DNA of 54,898 nt from Candidatus Zixiibacteriota bacterium (GCA_003599535.1 QZKQ01000135.1:1-54898); one strand, 5' to 3'; numbered from the stretch's first letter, positions 7,220 to 16,052 are shown. Notes: generated from the sequence alone by a model not told the origin. Made by a program: numbers and translations.

Positions 7220-8686
7220 ATGCCGCAGAAGAGACTGGAAGAACTACTGAAGCGCGAGCTGTTCGATATTCTCCCCTTCGGGGTGGCGGCCATTGACCGC
7301 GACCGGCGCATCGTGACCGCCAACCCCTACTTCGAAGAGTATTTCGGTGAATGGCGGGGCAAACTCTGCCACGAGGTGTGCAAGGGCCGCCCCGAACAGT
7401 GCGCCGAATGCCAGGCGGAGCTGACCTTCGCCGACGGCCTGCCCCGGGTATCGGACGCGACCGGCATTGACCGCCACGGCCGCACCTGCCATTATGTGGT
7501 CCACGTGGCTCCCCTGCACGGGGAAAACGGCGAGGTGCAGTACGTGGTGGAGATGACCACGGACATGACCGAAACCCGCCTGCGGCAACGGGAATACAAC
7601 CTGCTGTTCGAACGGGTTCCGTGCTTCGTCACCATCATTGACCGGAATTACCGCATCGTGCGGGCCAACGAGAAGTTCCGCCAGACCTTCGGGGAAGCCG
7701 CCGGCAAGCCCTGCTACGAGGCCTACAAGGATCGCAGCGAGCCCTGCCCCGAATGCCCCGCGGCGCTGACCTTCCAGGATCACCAGGAGAGGAATGTGCA
7801 GCAGACCGGGGTGACCAAGGAAGGGAAAGAGACGCACTACGTGGTCACCACCGCGCCGCTGTCCCGCGGCTCCGGGGAGGTGGCCCACGTGATCGAAATC
7901 TGCGCCGACATCACCCAGATCAAGCAGTTGGAGCGGGAGATGCTGGAGGCGGAACGGCTGGCGGCGGTGGGGCAGACCGTGGCCGGGCTGGCCCACACCA
8001 TCAAGAACCTGCTGATGGGACTGGAAGGGGGGATGTACATGCTGGACAGCGGCCTGCGCCGGGGCGACGCCGAGCGCCTGGGAGAAGGCTGGGAAGTCTT
8101 GCAGCGCAACTTCGACAAGACCGTGACCCTGGTCAAGGATTTCTTAAGCTTCTCCAAGGGGCGCGCCCCCGAGCTGCGGTCAACCAATCCCAACCGGCTG
8201 GCCGGGGAGGTGGTGGAGCTGTACCGCGACGCCGCCGCCCGCCAGGGAGTGGAACTGGTTCTCGAGGCGGGGCCGGAAGTGAAACGCGCGCTGCTGGACC
8301 GCGACGGCCTGGAAGCCTGCCTGACCAACCTGGTATCCAACGCCATTGACGCCGCCATGACCCGGGAGGAGCCGGGAGCCCGAGTGGTGGTCCGCACCCG
8401 GGAGGAGGGCGAGGCGTTGATCTTCGAGGTGGAAGACAACGGCTGCGGCATGGACTGGGAGGTGCGGCAGAAGGTCTTCACCACGTTCTTCACCACCAAG
8501 GCCGACCGCGGCACCGGCCTGGGGCTGCTGACCACCCGCAAAATCGTGCAGGAGCACGGCGGCAGCATGGCGGTGGAATCCGACCCGGGCACGGGTTCAC
8601 TGTTTCGTATCCGCCTGCCGCGGCCGCGGCTGAAGATGATCGCCGAACAGATTGCCCGGGAAAAGAAACCTTCCCCGGCTGCTTAA
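7220..8686 (+). CDS. Soluble PAS-PAS histidine kinase with cysteine-containing PAS domains
   Basis: This 488-residue kinase has no membrane segments. Two PAS domains (about 10-125 and 128-240) each carry the same C-x10-C-x2-C motif: C50, C61, C64 in the first, with an additional C54, and C165, C176, C179 in the second. Such cysteines could hold a metal or iron-sulfur cluster, or sense redox state. The H box is GLAHTIKN with His259; the ATPase domain shows an N box (NLVSNAID), VEDNGCGMD and GTGLGLLTTRKIV. It follows the cytochrome gene by 1 nt and precedes two receiver genes, so it most likely senses the state of the electron-transfer chain. TTG 7205 is an alternative start inside the previous gene; ATG 7220 is preferred. 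Signal sensed is inferred. Confidence 0.88.
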   Translation: MPQKRLEELLKRELFDILPFGVAAIDRDRRIVTANPYFEEYFGEWRGKLCHEVCKGRPEQCAECQAELTFADGLPRVSDATGIDRHGRTCHYVVHVAPLHGENGEVQYVVEMTTDMTETRLRQREYNLLFERVPCFVTIIDRNYRIVRANEKFRQTFGEAAGKPCYEAYKDRSEPCPECPAALTFQDHQERNVQQTGVTKEGKETHYVVTTAPLSRGSGEVAHVIEICADITQIKQLEREMLEAERLAAVGQTVAGLAHTIKNLLMGLEGGMYMLDSGLRRGDAERLGEGWEVLQRNFDKTVTLVKDFLSFSKGRAPELRSTNPNRLAGEVVELYRDAAARQGVELVLEAGPEVKRALLDRDGLEACLTNLVSNAIDAAMTREEPGARVVVRTREEGEALIFEVEDNGCGMDWEVRQKVFTTFFTTKADRGTGLGLLTTRKIVQEHGGSMAVESDPGTGSLFRIRLPRPRLKMIAEQIAREKKPSPAA

Positions 8687-8706
8687 CTTAATTGAAGGAA
8701 CCCGCC

Positions 8707-9222
8707 ATGGCAAACCTCAAACGCGTGCTGGTGGTGGATGACGAACCGGACGTGCGCCGCTATCTGCGCACGGCCCTGGAAGACGCCGGTTTTCTGGTGG
8801 AAACGGCCTCGGACGGGTACGAGGCGTTGGAAAAGCTGAAAGCCGATCCCCCCGACCTGATCTCACTGGACCTGGTCATGCCCCGGCATTCGGGGGCCAT
8901 GTTCCACCGCGAGCTGCTGAAGAACCGCCAGTGGGCCAAAATTCCGGTGCTGATCGTTACCGGGCACGCCCGCGACGACCTGGGCCGGGCCGACCTGGAG
9001 GAGCTGACCATGTCGGGGCCGGGGGTGTACCTGGAAAAACCGGTCAGCCCCCCGGCCTACGTGGATGCCGTGCGCCGCCTGCTGGGCCTGGAAACCCAAG
9101 AACCGCAGCTCTCGACCGACGACGAGTACCGCCTGCGCCTGGAACTGTTAAGCCGCCTGGGCAAAGCCGACGCCTCCACCCTGAAACGGGCTCTGGACGC
9201 CATCAAAAAGCAAGACCACTAA
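8707..9222 (+). CDS. Stand-alone response regulator receiver with C-terminal extension
   Basis: The 171-residue protein has a CheY-like receiver domain (about 5-125): acidic pocket VVDDEPD, phospho-acceptor Asp55 in LISLDLVMP, conserved Thr/Gly (VTGHA) and Lys in LEKPVS. A roughly 45-residue tail (about 128-171) is helical and charged, with no recognised DNA-binding domain. The start is ATG 8707, preceded by GAAGGA 7 nt upstream; an in-frame TTG at 8692 is less likely. Its position 20 nt after the kinase gene makes it a probable phosphorylation partner. Output must be through protein contact or phosphotransfer. Confidence 0.88.
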   Translation: MANLKRVLVVDDEPDVRRYLRTALEDAGFLVETASDGYEALEKLKADPPDLISLDLVMPRHSGAMFHRELLKNRQWAKIPVLIVTGHARDDLGRADLEELTMSGPGVYLEKPVSPPAYVDAVRRLLGLETQEPQLSTDDEYRLRLELLSRLGKADASTLKRALDAIKKQDH

Positions 9223-9232
9223 GGAGATAGAT

Positions 9233-9613
9233 ATGGAAGGCAAGAAAATTTTAATCGTGGACGACGAGCCCGACGTGGTCGCCTACCTGACCGCGTTCCT
9301 GACGGATAATGGGTTCGCCGTGCGCACCGCCCGGGACGGCCGGGACGGCATGGAGCAGGTGCGCGCCGAACGGCCCGACCTGATCACCCTGGACATCAAC
9401 ATGCCGGAGGAGTCCGGGGTGCGCATGTACCGCCACCTGCAGGAAGACCCGGAGCTGAAGGGCATCCCGGTGTTCATCGTCACCGGCATTTCGGGCAGCT
9501 TCAAGGGGTTCATCGAGACCCGCCGCCAAGTATCGCCCCCGGCCGGCTACTTCGAGAAGCCCATTGACCGGCAGCAGCTCCTGGACAAGGCTCGGGAAGT
9601 GCTGAGCCACTGA
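9233..9613 (+). CDS. Single-domain response regulator (CheY-like)
   Basis: The 126-residue protein is a receiver domain and nothing more. It has IVDDEPDV, phospho-acceptor Asp54 in LITLDINMP, the switch Thr in IVTGISG and Lys in YFEKPID. A good Shine-Dalgarno (AAGGAG) lies before ATG 9233. It follows the other receiver by 10 nt and is clearly its paralogue. The kinase plus two receivers without output domains suggests a phosphorelay or protein-interaction switch, not direct transcription control. The last gene of the redox operon. Confidence 0.9.
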   Translation: MEGKKILIVDDEPDVVAYLTAFLTDNGFAVRTARDGRDGMEQVRAERPDLITLDINMPEESGVRMYRHLQEDPELKGIPVFIVTGISGSFKGFIETRRQVSPPAGYFEKPIDRQQLLDKAREVLSH

Positions 9614-9631
9614 CCGTCGAATCACCTGTCG

Positions 9632-9678
9632 CACCGCCGCCACACCCCGGGAGGGTACCCCGAGGGGCGGCGGCGCGC
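9632..9678. terminator. GC-rich hairpin after the redox operon
   Basis: A stem of CGCCGCC (9635-9641) with GGCGGCG (9669-9675), plus inner CCCC/GGGG pairing (9645-9648 with 9664-9667), starts about 20 bp after the last receiver gene. No run of T follows, so it may be a Rho-dependent or attenuating structure rather than a classical terminator. Confidence 0.45.
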
Positions 9679-9739
9679 GCTATTGAAAAATATTTAACAA
9701 TTCTCGAAACCCAGCTTCCCCGGTTCCAGTACAAGGAGC

Positions 9740-10063
9740 ATGAAGCGGTTCCGTCCCCTCCTGCCTTGGCTGGCCTGCCTGCTGGTAGCCAGCCTGACCC
9801 TGGCGGCCACCCACGAGGCTGCTTTGGATCTGCTGCGCCCGGCGCACGCGGATCATGAGGCCGAAGCGGAGGCGGGACCCTGCCACCACGGCGATGAAGG
9901 CTCCTGCGCCTGCGCCTGCCACGCCCCGTCCGAAGCGCCCCTGCCGTACCTCACCTTCGTCTCCCATCCGTTGATTGCCTATCTGTCCACCACCCCTGCG
10001 GCACTCTGCCGCTCCGTCGTCCTGGACCGCCCCGACCGGCCCCCTGAGAGTCCCCTCGCCTAA
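9740..10063 (+). CDS. Small exported His/Cys-rich protein, probable metal-binding leader of efflux operon
   Basis: The 107-residue protein has an N-terminal signal peptide (RFRPLLPWLACLLVASLTLA). A central stretch, about residues 36-62, is packed with possible metal ligands (HADHEAEAEAGPCHHGDEGS and CACACH). The rest is not recognisable. A good Shine-Dalgarno (AAGGAG) precedes ATG 9740. It is the first gene before the CzcCBA-like operon, the position where small periplasmic metal-binding or sensing proteins are often found. A periplasmic metal chaperone or sensor role is inferred from composition and context only. Confidence 0.6.
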   Translation: MKRFRPLLPWLACLLVASLTLAATHEAALDLLRPAHADHEAEAEAGPCHHGDEGSCACACHAPSEAPLPYLTFVSHPLIAYLSTTPAALCRSVVLDRPDRPPESPLA

Positions 10064-10179
10064 CACCAACAGTCACATCTCTCTTCCGAATATTTCCCAG
10101 TAGAACCGCCATGTCTCTGTGCGGCGGCCGCGCCGCTTACGGCTGCGGCCTCCCTCGATCTTACGGGAAAGGCACATTC

Positions 10180-11424
10180 ATGCTACATCTCCGCATCCGC
10201 GGGATTGGGCTGCTGCTCCTGCCGGCCCTGCTGGCCTGCGGCGCGGCGGCCGCCGATACCCTCTCCGTGTCAGAGGCGGTGCGCCGGGCACGGGAAGTTC
10301 ACCCCGAAACCCAGCGCGCCGCGGCCGCGATTTCGGCCGCTCGAGGCGAATTCTGGACGGCCCTCTCCCCCCCACCCCCAGCCGCCGGAGTGGAATATGA
10401 ACTGATCCCTCCGGGGGAGGGACTCGAGGAGTACGGGGAACGCACCTTCAGCCTCAGCCAGGAACTGGAATTCCCCCTGAAGACGGTTTGGCGAGGCCGG
10501 CAGGCCGGCCGCGCCGTGGCCCGGGCGCGGGCGGAAGCACAGGGAATGATGCTCGAACTGGAGGCGGCCGTGCGCCAGGCCCATCTGGAAGCTTGGGCCG
10601 CCGACGAGCGGGTCCGCATCCTGGAGGAATCCGCCGCGACGGCCGAAACTTACGCCGAACAGATCGGGCGCATGGCCGAAGCGGGCGAGACTTCCCCCCT
10701 GGAGGCCCGCCGGGCGCAGGTGGAAGCGCTGCAGGAAGGGCAGGCCCTGGAGCGCGCCCGCCGCACCCAGGCCGCCGCCCGCAACCGCCTCTCCCACTGG
10801 ACCGGAATCGAACTGGACGGCCAAGCCCTGGCGGCGCCCCCGGAGGCGGCGGCGCCGGAAACCCTGGCAGTCCCTGCGAGCAACCCCGAACTGCAGGCGC
10901 TGCAGGCCGATCTGGAGGCGGCCGGGCACGGATTGACCCTGGCCGCCCTGGGCTGGCTGCCCGACCTGGCGGTGGGCTATTCGCGCAAGCGCGTCCCCGC
11001 CGAGCCGGATCCGGATTTCTGGGGCCTGGAAGCCGGGGTGACGCTGCCGCTGTGGTTCTGGCTGGGGGGTCGCGGGGAGATCCAGACCGCCAAAGCGCAG
11101 AAGAAAGCCGCGGCTGCGACCCTGGAAGCGCAACGCCTGGAAGTGCTCACGGAATGGGAGAACCAGCGGCAGAACTTCCTGTCCAACCGGCGGCAGGTCC
11201 AGAGCTACCGCGAATCGATCCTGCCCCTGGCGCGGGAAGCCTACGACCTGGCGGTGCGCAGCTATGACTTGGGGGAAATTGATTACCTGGAAGTCCTGCA
11301 CGCCGAGCGCAGCCTGCTGGAAACCCGGCTGGAGTACCTGGACAGTGTCGTCGAAACGCAGTCCGGGCGCATCGCCCTGGACCGCCTGGCCGGGGTTTCC
11401 CTCGCGGACCCGGACCATGAATAA
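10180..11424 (+). CDS. czcC: CzcC-like outer-membrane efflux protein (TolC family)
   Basis: The 414-residue protein has a signal peptide (HLRIRGIGLLLLPALLACG, cleavage near AAA-D) followed by two outer-membrane-efflux repeats of long amphipathic, Ala/Glu/Arg-rich helices. TolC-family trimers form the outer-membrane channel of tripartite pumps. ATG 10180 is chosen because the signal peptide starts there and GGGAAAGG precedes it; the frame stays open upstream to 10111 but that extension is not hydrophobic and contains a small GC hairpin (10121-10136). It overlaps the annotated possible start region of the adaptor gene and is part of the same operon as CzcB/CzcA-like genes. Confidence 0.88.
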   Translation: MLHLRIRGIGLLLLPALLACGAAAADTLSVSEAVRRAREVHPETQRAAAAISAARGEFWTALSPPPPAAGVEYELIPPGEGLEEYGERTFSLSQELEFPLKTVWRGRQAGRAVARARAEAQGMMLELEAAVRQAHLEAWAADERVRILEESAATAETYAEQIGRMAEAGETSPLEARRAQVEALQEGQALERARRTQAAARNRLSHWTGIELDGQALAAPPEAAAPETLAVPASNPELQALQADLEAAGHGLTLAALGWLPDLAVGYSRKRVPAEPDPDFWGLEAGVTLPLWFWLGGRGEIQTAKAQKKAAAATLEAQRLEVLTEWENQRQNFLSNRRQVQSYRESILPLAREAYDLAVRSYDLGEIDYLEVLHAERSLLETRLEYLDSVVETQSGRIALDRLAGVSLADPDHE

Positions 11425-11430
11425 CGGAAA

Positions 11431-11435
11431 AGGAG
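11431..11435 (+). promoter_or_regulatory. Shine-Dalgarno selecting GTG start of the adaptor gene
   Basis: AGGAG lies 8 nt upstream of GTG 11444. The competing in-frame ATG at 11417 lies upstream of this site and has no such signal, and starting at 11444 gives a proper lipoprotein signal peptide. Confidence 0.6.
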
Positions 11436-11443
11436 AACGTGAA

Positions 11444-12832
11444 GTGAATCGCGTGAAGCCTGTTTCACTTGCCGCCGCCCTGCTGCTGGCCGCCCTGCTG
11501 GCCCTGAGCGCCGGTTGCGGCCGCCATGAAGGGAGCGTGGAATCGTCCCACGACCCCGGTCATGAGCACGGCCACGAGCAGGAGGCCGCGCCGGCCGCCG
11601 ATGATTGCGGATCCTGCGACAGTCACGCCCACGGGGCATCCTTCGCCGGCGCCGTGGATCTGGAGGCGGTGCGCACCGCGCAGTGCGAGCACGAGGTCCT
11701 GACCTACCTGTGCGACGAGTGCCGCTATGAAGTCGGTGTGGTCAAGCTGGCCCCCGAGCTGCTGAAGTCCCACAACGCCGCTTCCGGCCTGGTGCAGACC
11801 CAGCGGGTGGAAGCGCGCCGGGCCGAGGCCGGCCTGGAAGCGACCGGCGAGATCCTTCTGAACGACAACACCACGGTGCACGTCACGCCCCGCGTCACCG
11901 GCATTGTAAGTGCGGTGCACGTGGACGTGGGCGCCCGGGTGAAGAAGGGCGCGCCGCTGTTCGAGATCGAAAGCGTGGAAATGGGCGAAGCCCTGGCTGC
12001 CTACCTGAAGAGCCACGCCCTGGCGGATCTGTCGCGCCGCAACTACGAGCGCCGCCAGACGCTACGCGAGCAGAAGATCACTTCGGAAGCGGACGTGATC
12101 GAGTCGCGCATGGCCTACGAGGAGCACCAGACGGAACTGGAACGGGCCGAGCAGCAACTGCGGGTCCTGGGGATGACGGACCGGGACATCTCCGCCGCCC
12201 GGACCCGCGACGCGGCCGGATCCCCCGGGCGGCTGGCCTTCCGCGCGCCGCAGGACGGCGTCATCCTGGCCAAGCACGCCACCGTGGGGGAGATGATCCA
12301 GCCGGGCGACGAGGTCATGCTGCTGGCCGACCTTTCCACCGTGTGGGTGCGGCTGGACGTGTACGAGCAGGACTTGGCTTCTATGCTGGGGCAGAAGGAC
12401 GGCGGCCGCACCGCCGTGACCGTGACCACCCGCGCCTTCCCGGAGCGAACCTTCGCGGGTGAAGTAGATCTTGTCGGCGCGGTCATGAATGAGGCGACCC
12501 GCACCGTCGAAGCGCGGGCGGTGCTGCCCAACCCCGAGGGTCTCCTGCGCCCGGGGATGTTCTGCCAGGCCCGCGTGGCGCTGGATTCCGGCCCAGAGGT
12601 GCTGGCGGTGCCGCGCGAGGCGGTGCTGTCCGACGAAGGCCGCGCCTTCGTCTTCAAGCACATGCAGGAAGATTACTACATCCGCTGGCCGGTGAAGACG
12701 GGCCGGGAATTCGCCTCGGCGGTGGAAATCGCTGAGGGATTGCAGCCGGGGGAAACGGTGGTCACGGCGGGGGCCTTCCTGCTGAAGTCCGACGTGCTCC
12801 GGGAAAAAATGGGAGCCGGCTGCGCGGACTGA
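11444..12832 (+). CDS. czcB: CzcB/CusB-like periplasmic adaptor, His-rich lipoprotein
   Basis: The 462-residue membrane-fusion protein links the inner-membrane RND pump to the outer-membrane channel. The N terminus is a lipoprotein signal with lipobox SAGC (Cys25), followed by a His-rich linker (HDPGHEHGHEQ, CGSCDSHAHG) and a Cys motif (CEHEVLTYLCDECRYEVGVV) that is characteristic of heavy-metal adaptors. Then come the barrel-sandwich, alpha-hairpin (about residues 190-240) and beta-barrel parts (VTGIVSAVHVDVGARVKKGA; LFEIESVEMGEA). The metal-binding N terminus suggests that the adaptor captures the substrate ion. It starts 19 nt after the channel gene and is followed 27 nt later by the pump gene. 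Confidence 0.9.
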   Translation: MNRVKPVSLAAALLLAALLALSAGCGRHEGSVESSHDPGHEHGHEQEAAPAADDCGSCDSHAHGASFAGAVDLEAVRTAQCEHEVLTYLCDECRYEVGVVKLAPELLKSHNAASGLVQTQRVEARRAEAGLEATGEILLNDNTTVHVTPRVTGIVSAVHVDVGARVKKGAPLFEIESVEMGEALAAYLKSHALADLSRRNYERRQTLREQKITSEADVIESRMAYEEHQTELERAEQQLRVLGMTDRDISAARTRDAAGSPGRLAFRAPQDGVILAKHATVGEMIQPGDEVMLLADLSTVWVRLDVYEQDLASMLGQKDGGRTAVTVTTRAFPERTFAGEVDLVGAVMNEATRTVEARAVLPNPEGLLRPGMFCQARVALDSGPEVLAVPREAVLSDEGRAFVFKHMQEDYYIRWPVKTGREFASAVEIAEGLQPGETVVTAGAFLLKSDVLREKMGAGCAD

Positions 12833-12859
12833 CGCGCCGCTCCCCGACCGGGAGAATTC

Positions 12860-15800
12860 ATGAACCGCATAATTCACTTCCTGCTGCGGCAGCGCCTGCT
12901 GGTGATCCTGGCCACCGGGATCGTGGTCGTGGCCGGAATCGCCGCCTGGCGCAACCTGCCCATTGACGCCTTCCCCGACGTGACCAACGTCCAGGTGATG
13001 GTCATGACCGAAGCCCCCGGCCTGGCCCCGGTAGACGTGGAACAGCGCCTCACGTTCCCCCTGGAGCTGGCCCTGCAGGGGCTGCCCCGGGTGAGCGAGG
13101 TGCGCTCGCTCTCCAAGTCGGGCCTGTCCATCGTGTCGGTGGTGTTCGAAGACGGGGTGGACATCTACTTCTCCCGCCAACTGGTGTTCGAGCGCTTGCA
13201 GGCGGCGCGCGAGGATCTGCCCGAGTGGGCCGTGCCGGAACTGGGCCCCATCAGCACGGGCTTGGGCGAAATCTACCAGTACACCGTCGAAAGCCCCCAG
13301 CGCACCCCTGACGAACTGCGCACCCTGCAGGACTGGCTGATCGCGCCCCAGTTGCGGGCCCTGCCCGGAGTCAACGAGGTGAATAGCTTTGGGGGATTCG
13401 TCAAGCAGTATCACATCCTGGTCCAGCCGGAAAACCTGCAGAAGTACCGGCTCACGCTGAACCAGGTACTGGAGGCGGTGGAGGCCAATAACGCCAACGC
13501 CGGCGGCGACTACCTGCAGCGGGGCTGGGAGCAGGCCTACACGCGCAGCGTGGGTATGATCGGAGGGATGGAGGACATCGAGAACATCGTCCTGACCGCC
13601 CAGGACGGCACGCCGCTCTACCTGAAGGACGTGGCCGAAGTGGCCATCGGCCGGCAGACCCGCCAGGGGGCCGTCACCCGCGACGGCAAGGGCGAAACGG
13701 TGGCCGGCATGGTCATCATGCTGCGGGGGGAAAATTCCAAGCAGGTGGTGGACCGGGTGAAGCAGGCCATCCCCCAGATCCAGGCCGGCCTGCCGGCGGA
13801 CGTGAAGATCTCCCCCTTCTACGACCGCACCTCCCTGATCCAGGCATGCCTCCGCACCGTGGGGGACGCCCTGCTGCTGGGGGGCGGGTTCGTGGTCCTG
13901 GTGCTCTTCCTGTTCCTGGGGAACGCCCGGGCCGCCCTGGTCACCGCGCTGTCCATGCCGTTGACCGCCCTGATCGCCTTCATCCTCATGGGCTGGCAGG
14001 GGGTGACCGCCAACCTCATGAGCCTGGGGGGCCTGGCCATCGCCATCGGCATGGTGTGCGACGCCTCCATCGTGGTCTGCGAAAACCTCGTCCGCCACCT
14101 GGCGGAGCGGCGCCCGGAGGGTCCCGGCCGGGCGGCGGTCATCGCGGAGGCGGTGGCCGAGGTGGCCCGCCCGGTGATCTTCGCCGTCCTCATCGTCATC
14201 GTCGTCTTCCTGCCGCTGTTCACCCTGGAACAGATGGAAGGCAAGATGTTCAAGCCGCTGGCCCTGACCATGATCTTCGCCATGCTGGGATCCCTGGCCG
14301 TGGCCCTGGTGGTGGTGCCGGTGCTGGGTTCGCTCTTCGTGCGGACGGGCAGCCGGCAGGGCGACAGCGCCGTCCTGCGCCCCCTGAAACGGCTTTACCG
14401 GCCCCTGCTGGCCCGGGCCCTGCGCTCCCCCCGGCGGACCGTGCTGCTGGCCGCGGCGGTGTTCCTCCTGTCCCTGGTGCTTGGTTCCCGGGTGGGCACG
14501 GAATTCCTGCCCCAATTGGATGAGGGGGCCATCGCCATCAACGTGGTGCGCCTGCCCTCGGCTTCCCTGGAGGGATCGGTGGCGGTGGGATCCTTCATGG
14601 AACAGAAGCTGCTGCAGTTCCCCGAAGTCCAAACGGTGGTGACCAAAACCGGTCGGGCGGAGATTTCCGAAGATCCCATGGGACCGGAGCAGAATGACCT
14701 GATCATCATGCTCCACCCGGAAAGGGAGTGGGCCACCGGGCGCAATAAAGAGGAGCTGGTGGAGGCGATGCAGCGGGAACTGAGCGTGGTGCCGGGAGTG
14801 CGCCTCTCTTTCTCCCAGCCCATCGCTCTGCGGGTCAACGAGTTGATTTCCGGCATCAAGAGCGACCTGGCCATCAAGCTCATTGGCCCCGACTTGGAAG
14901 CGTTGCAGGAGTATGCCAATGAGGTGGCGGTGGTGCTGCAGGGGCTGGACGGGGCCCGGGACGTCAAGATCGAGCAGATATCCGGTTTTTCCCAGGTGGA
15001 AATCGCCATTGATCGCCGCGCCATCGCCCGGCACAAGATCAACGTGGCCGACGTGAACGCCATGATCGAGACGGCGGTGGGGGGCAAGGTCGCCACCACC
15101 ATCGTCGAGGGGCAGATGCGGTTCGCGGCGCTGGTGCGCTTTCCCCCGCAATACCGGGGGGACGCCGAGGCGCTGCGGCGGCTGCTGGTGCCCTCCCCGG
15201 AAGGACCTTCCGTGCCCCTGGGGCAGTTGGCCCAGATCCGGGAGGTGGAGGCTCCGGCGCAGATCAGCCGGGAGAACGGCATGCGCCGGGTGGTGGTGGA
15301 GTGCAACATCCGGGGACGGGACATGGGGGGCTTCGTAGGCGAAGCCCGCGACCGCTTGACCACCCTCTCCCAATCCCTGCCGCCGGGGTACTTCCTGCGC
15401 TACGGCGGGCAGTTCGAGAACCAGGAACGGGCCATGCAGCGCCTGAGCGTGGTGGTGCCGATCTCCATCGCACTGATCTTCCTGATGCTGTTTTCCACCT
15501 TCGGGAACGCGCGCAGCGCCCTGCTGGTGCTGGCCAACCTGCCGCTGGCCCTGGCCGGAGGGATTGTTTCCATCTGGCTGCTGGACATTCCGTTGAGCGT
15601 CTCGGCGGTGATCGGGTTCATCGCCCTGTTCGGCCTCGCGGTGCAGAACGGCACGGTGCTGGTGGCGTTCTTCAACCAGTTGCGAAAGGAAGGCGCCTCG
15701 TTGCTGCAGGCGGTGGAGCAAGGCTGCGAGCAGCGTTTCCGTCCGCTGATGATGACCACCGCGACCACCGCGCTGGGGCTGATCCCCATGATCCTGGCGC

Positions 15801-15931
15801 GGGGCAGCGGGGCGGAGATGCAGCGGCCTCTGGCGGTAGTGGTGCTGGGCGGGCTGATCACCTCGCAGGCCCTGACTCTGCTGGTCCTGCCGGCGCTGTA
15901 CGCGTGGGTGGAAGGAAGAAAGGGGAATTGA
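12860..15931 (+). CDS. czcA: CzcA/CusA-family heavy-metal efflux RND pump
   Basis: The 1023-residue protein has the usual RND layout: transmembrane helix 1 (LLVILATGIVVVAGIAAW), a periplasmic porter domain, helices 2-6, a second porter domain and helices 8-12. The opening LPIDAFPDVTNVQV is typical of the heavy-metal subfamily. The proton-relay region of helix 4 reads GLAIAIGMVCDASIVVCEN, keeping an Asp and a Glu seven residues apart. The first Asp known from Czc-type helices is absent, as in CusA. The porter region FSQPIALRVNELISGIKSD resembles Czc/Cnr pumps rather than the Met-lined CusA path. So a divalent metal is likelier than copper or silver, but specificity is not settled. GGGAG precedes ATG 12860. 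Confidence 0.93.
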   Translation: MNRIIHFLLRQRLLVILATGIVVVAGIAAWRNLPIDAFPDVTNVQVMVMTEAPGLAPVDVEQRLTFPLELALQGLPRVSEVRSLSKSGLSIVSVVFEDGVDIYFSRQLVFERLQAAREDLPEWAVPELGPISTGLGEIYQYTVESPQRTPDELRTLQDWLIAPQLRALPGVNEVNSFGGFVKQYHILVQPENLQKYRLTLNQVLEAVEANNANAGGDYLQRGWEQAYTRSVGMIGGMEDIENIVLTAQDGTPLYLKDVAEVAIGRQTRQGAVTRDGKGETVAGMVIMLRGENSKQVVDRVKQAIPQIQAGLPADVKISPFYDRTSLIQACLRTVGDALLLGGGFVVLVLFLFLGNARAALVTALSMPLTALIAFILMGWQGVTANLMSLGGLAIAIGMVCDASIVVCENLVRHLAERRPEGPGRAAVIAEAVAEVARPVIFAVLIVIVVFLPLFTLEQMEGKMFKPLALTMIFAMLGSLAVALVVVPVLGSLFVRTGSRQGDSAVLRPLKRLYRPLLARALRSPRRTVLLAAAVFLLSLVLGSRVGTEFLPQLDEGAIAINVVRLPSASLEGSVAVGSFMEQKLLQFPEVQTVVTKTGRAEISEDPMGPEQNDLIIMLHPEREWATGRNKEELVEAMQRELSVVPGVRLSFSQPIALRVNELISGIKSDLAIKLIGPDLEALQEYANEVAVVLQGLDGARDVKIEQISGFSQVEIAIDRRAIARHKINVADVNAMIETAVGGKVATTIVEGQMRFAALVRFPPQYRGDAEALRRLLVPSPEGPSVPLGQLAQIREVEAPAQISRENGMRRVVVECNIRGRDMGGFVGEARDRLTTLSQSLPPGYFLRYGGQFENQERAMQRLSVVVPISIALIFLMLFSTFGNARSALLVLANLPLALAGGIVSIWLLDIPLSVSAVIGFIALFGLAVQNGTVLVAFFNQLRKEGASLLQAVEQGCEQRFRPLMMTTATTALGLIPMILARGSGAEMQRPLAVVVLGGLITSQALTLLVLPALYAWVEGRKGN

Positions 15932-15966
15932 TTCCCGCAACCAAAAGGGGGATGGCGTAGAATAAC

Positions 15967-16008
15967 AAGCCGGCGGAGAGCGCTATAGCGATCCGCCGGC
16001 TTGGTTTC
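15967..16008 (+). terminator. Rho-independent terminator of the metal-efflux operon
   Basis: An 11-bp perfect stem, AAGCCGGCGGA (15967-15977) with TCCGCCGGCTT (15992-16002), encloses a loop that itself holds the palindrome CGCTATAGCG. It is followed by GGTTTCTCTT. It lies 36 bp after the pump gene. Confidence 0.75.
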
Positions 16009-16052
16009 TCTTCGTCTGCGCCACGCATCCTTCGCCCAACCGCCATTCGGCT

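Noticed and set aside
12062-15940. A very long open frame (about 1290 codons) on the minus strand opposite the metal pump gene
   Set aside because: It mirrors the RND gene codon by codon, is rich in Gln, His, Gly and Arg as expected for an antisense shadow in GC-rich DNA, and has no recognisable domain.
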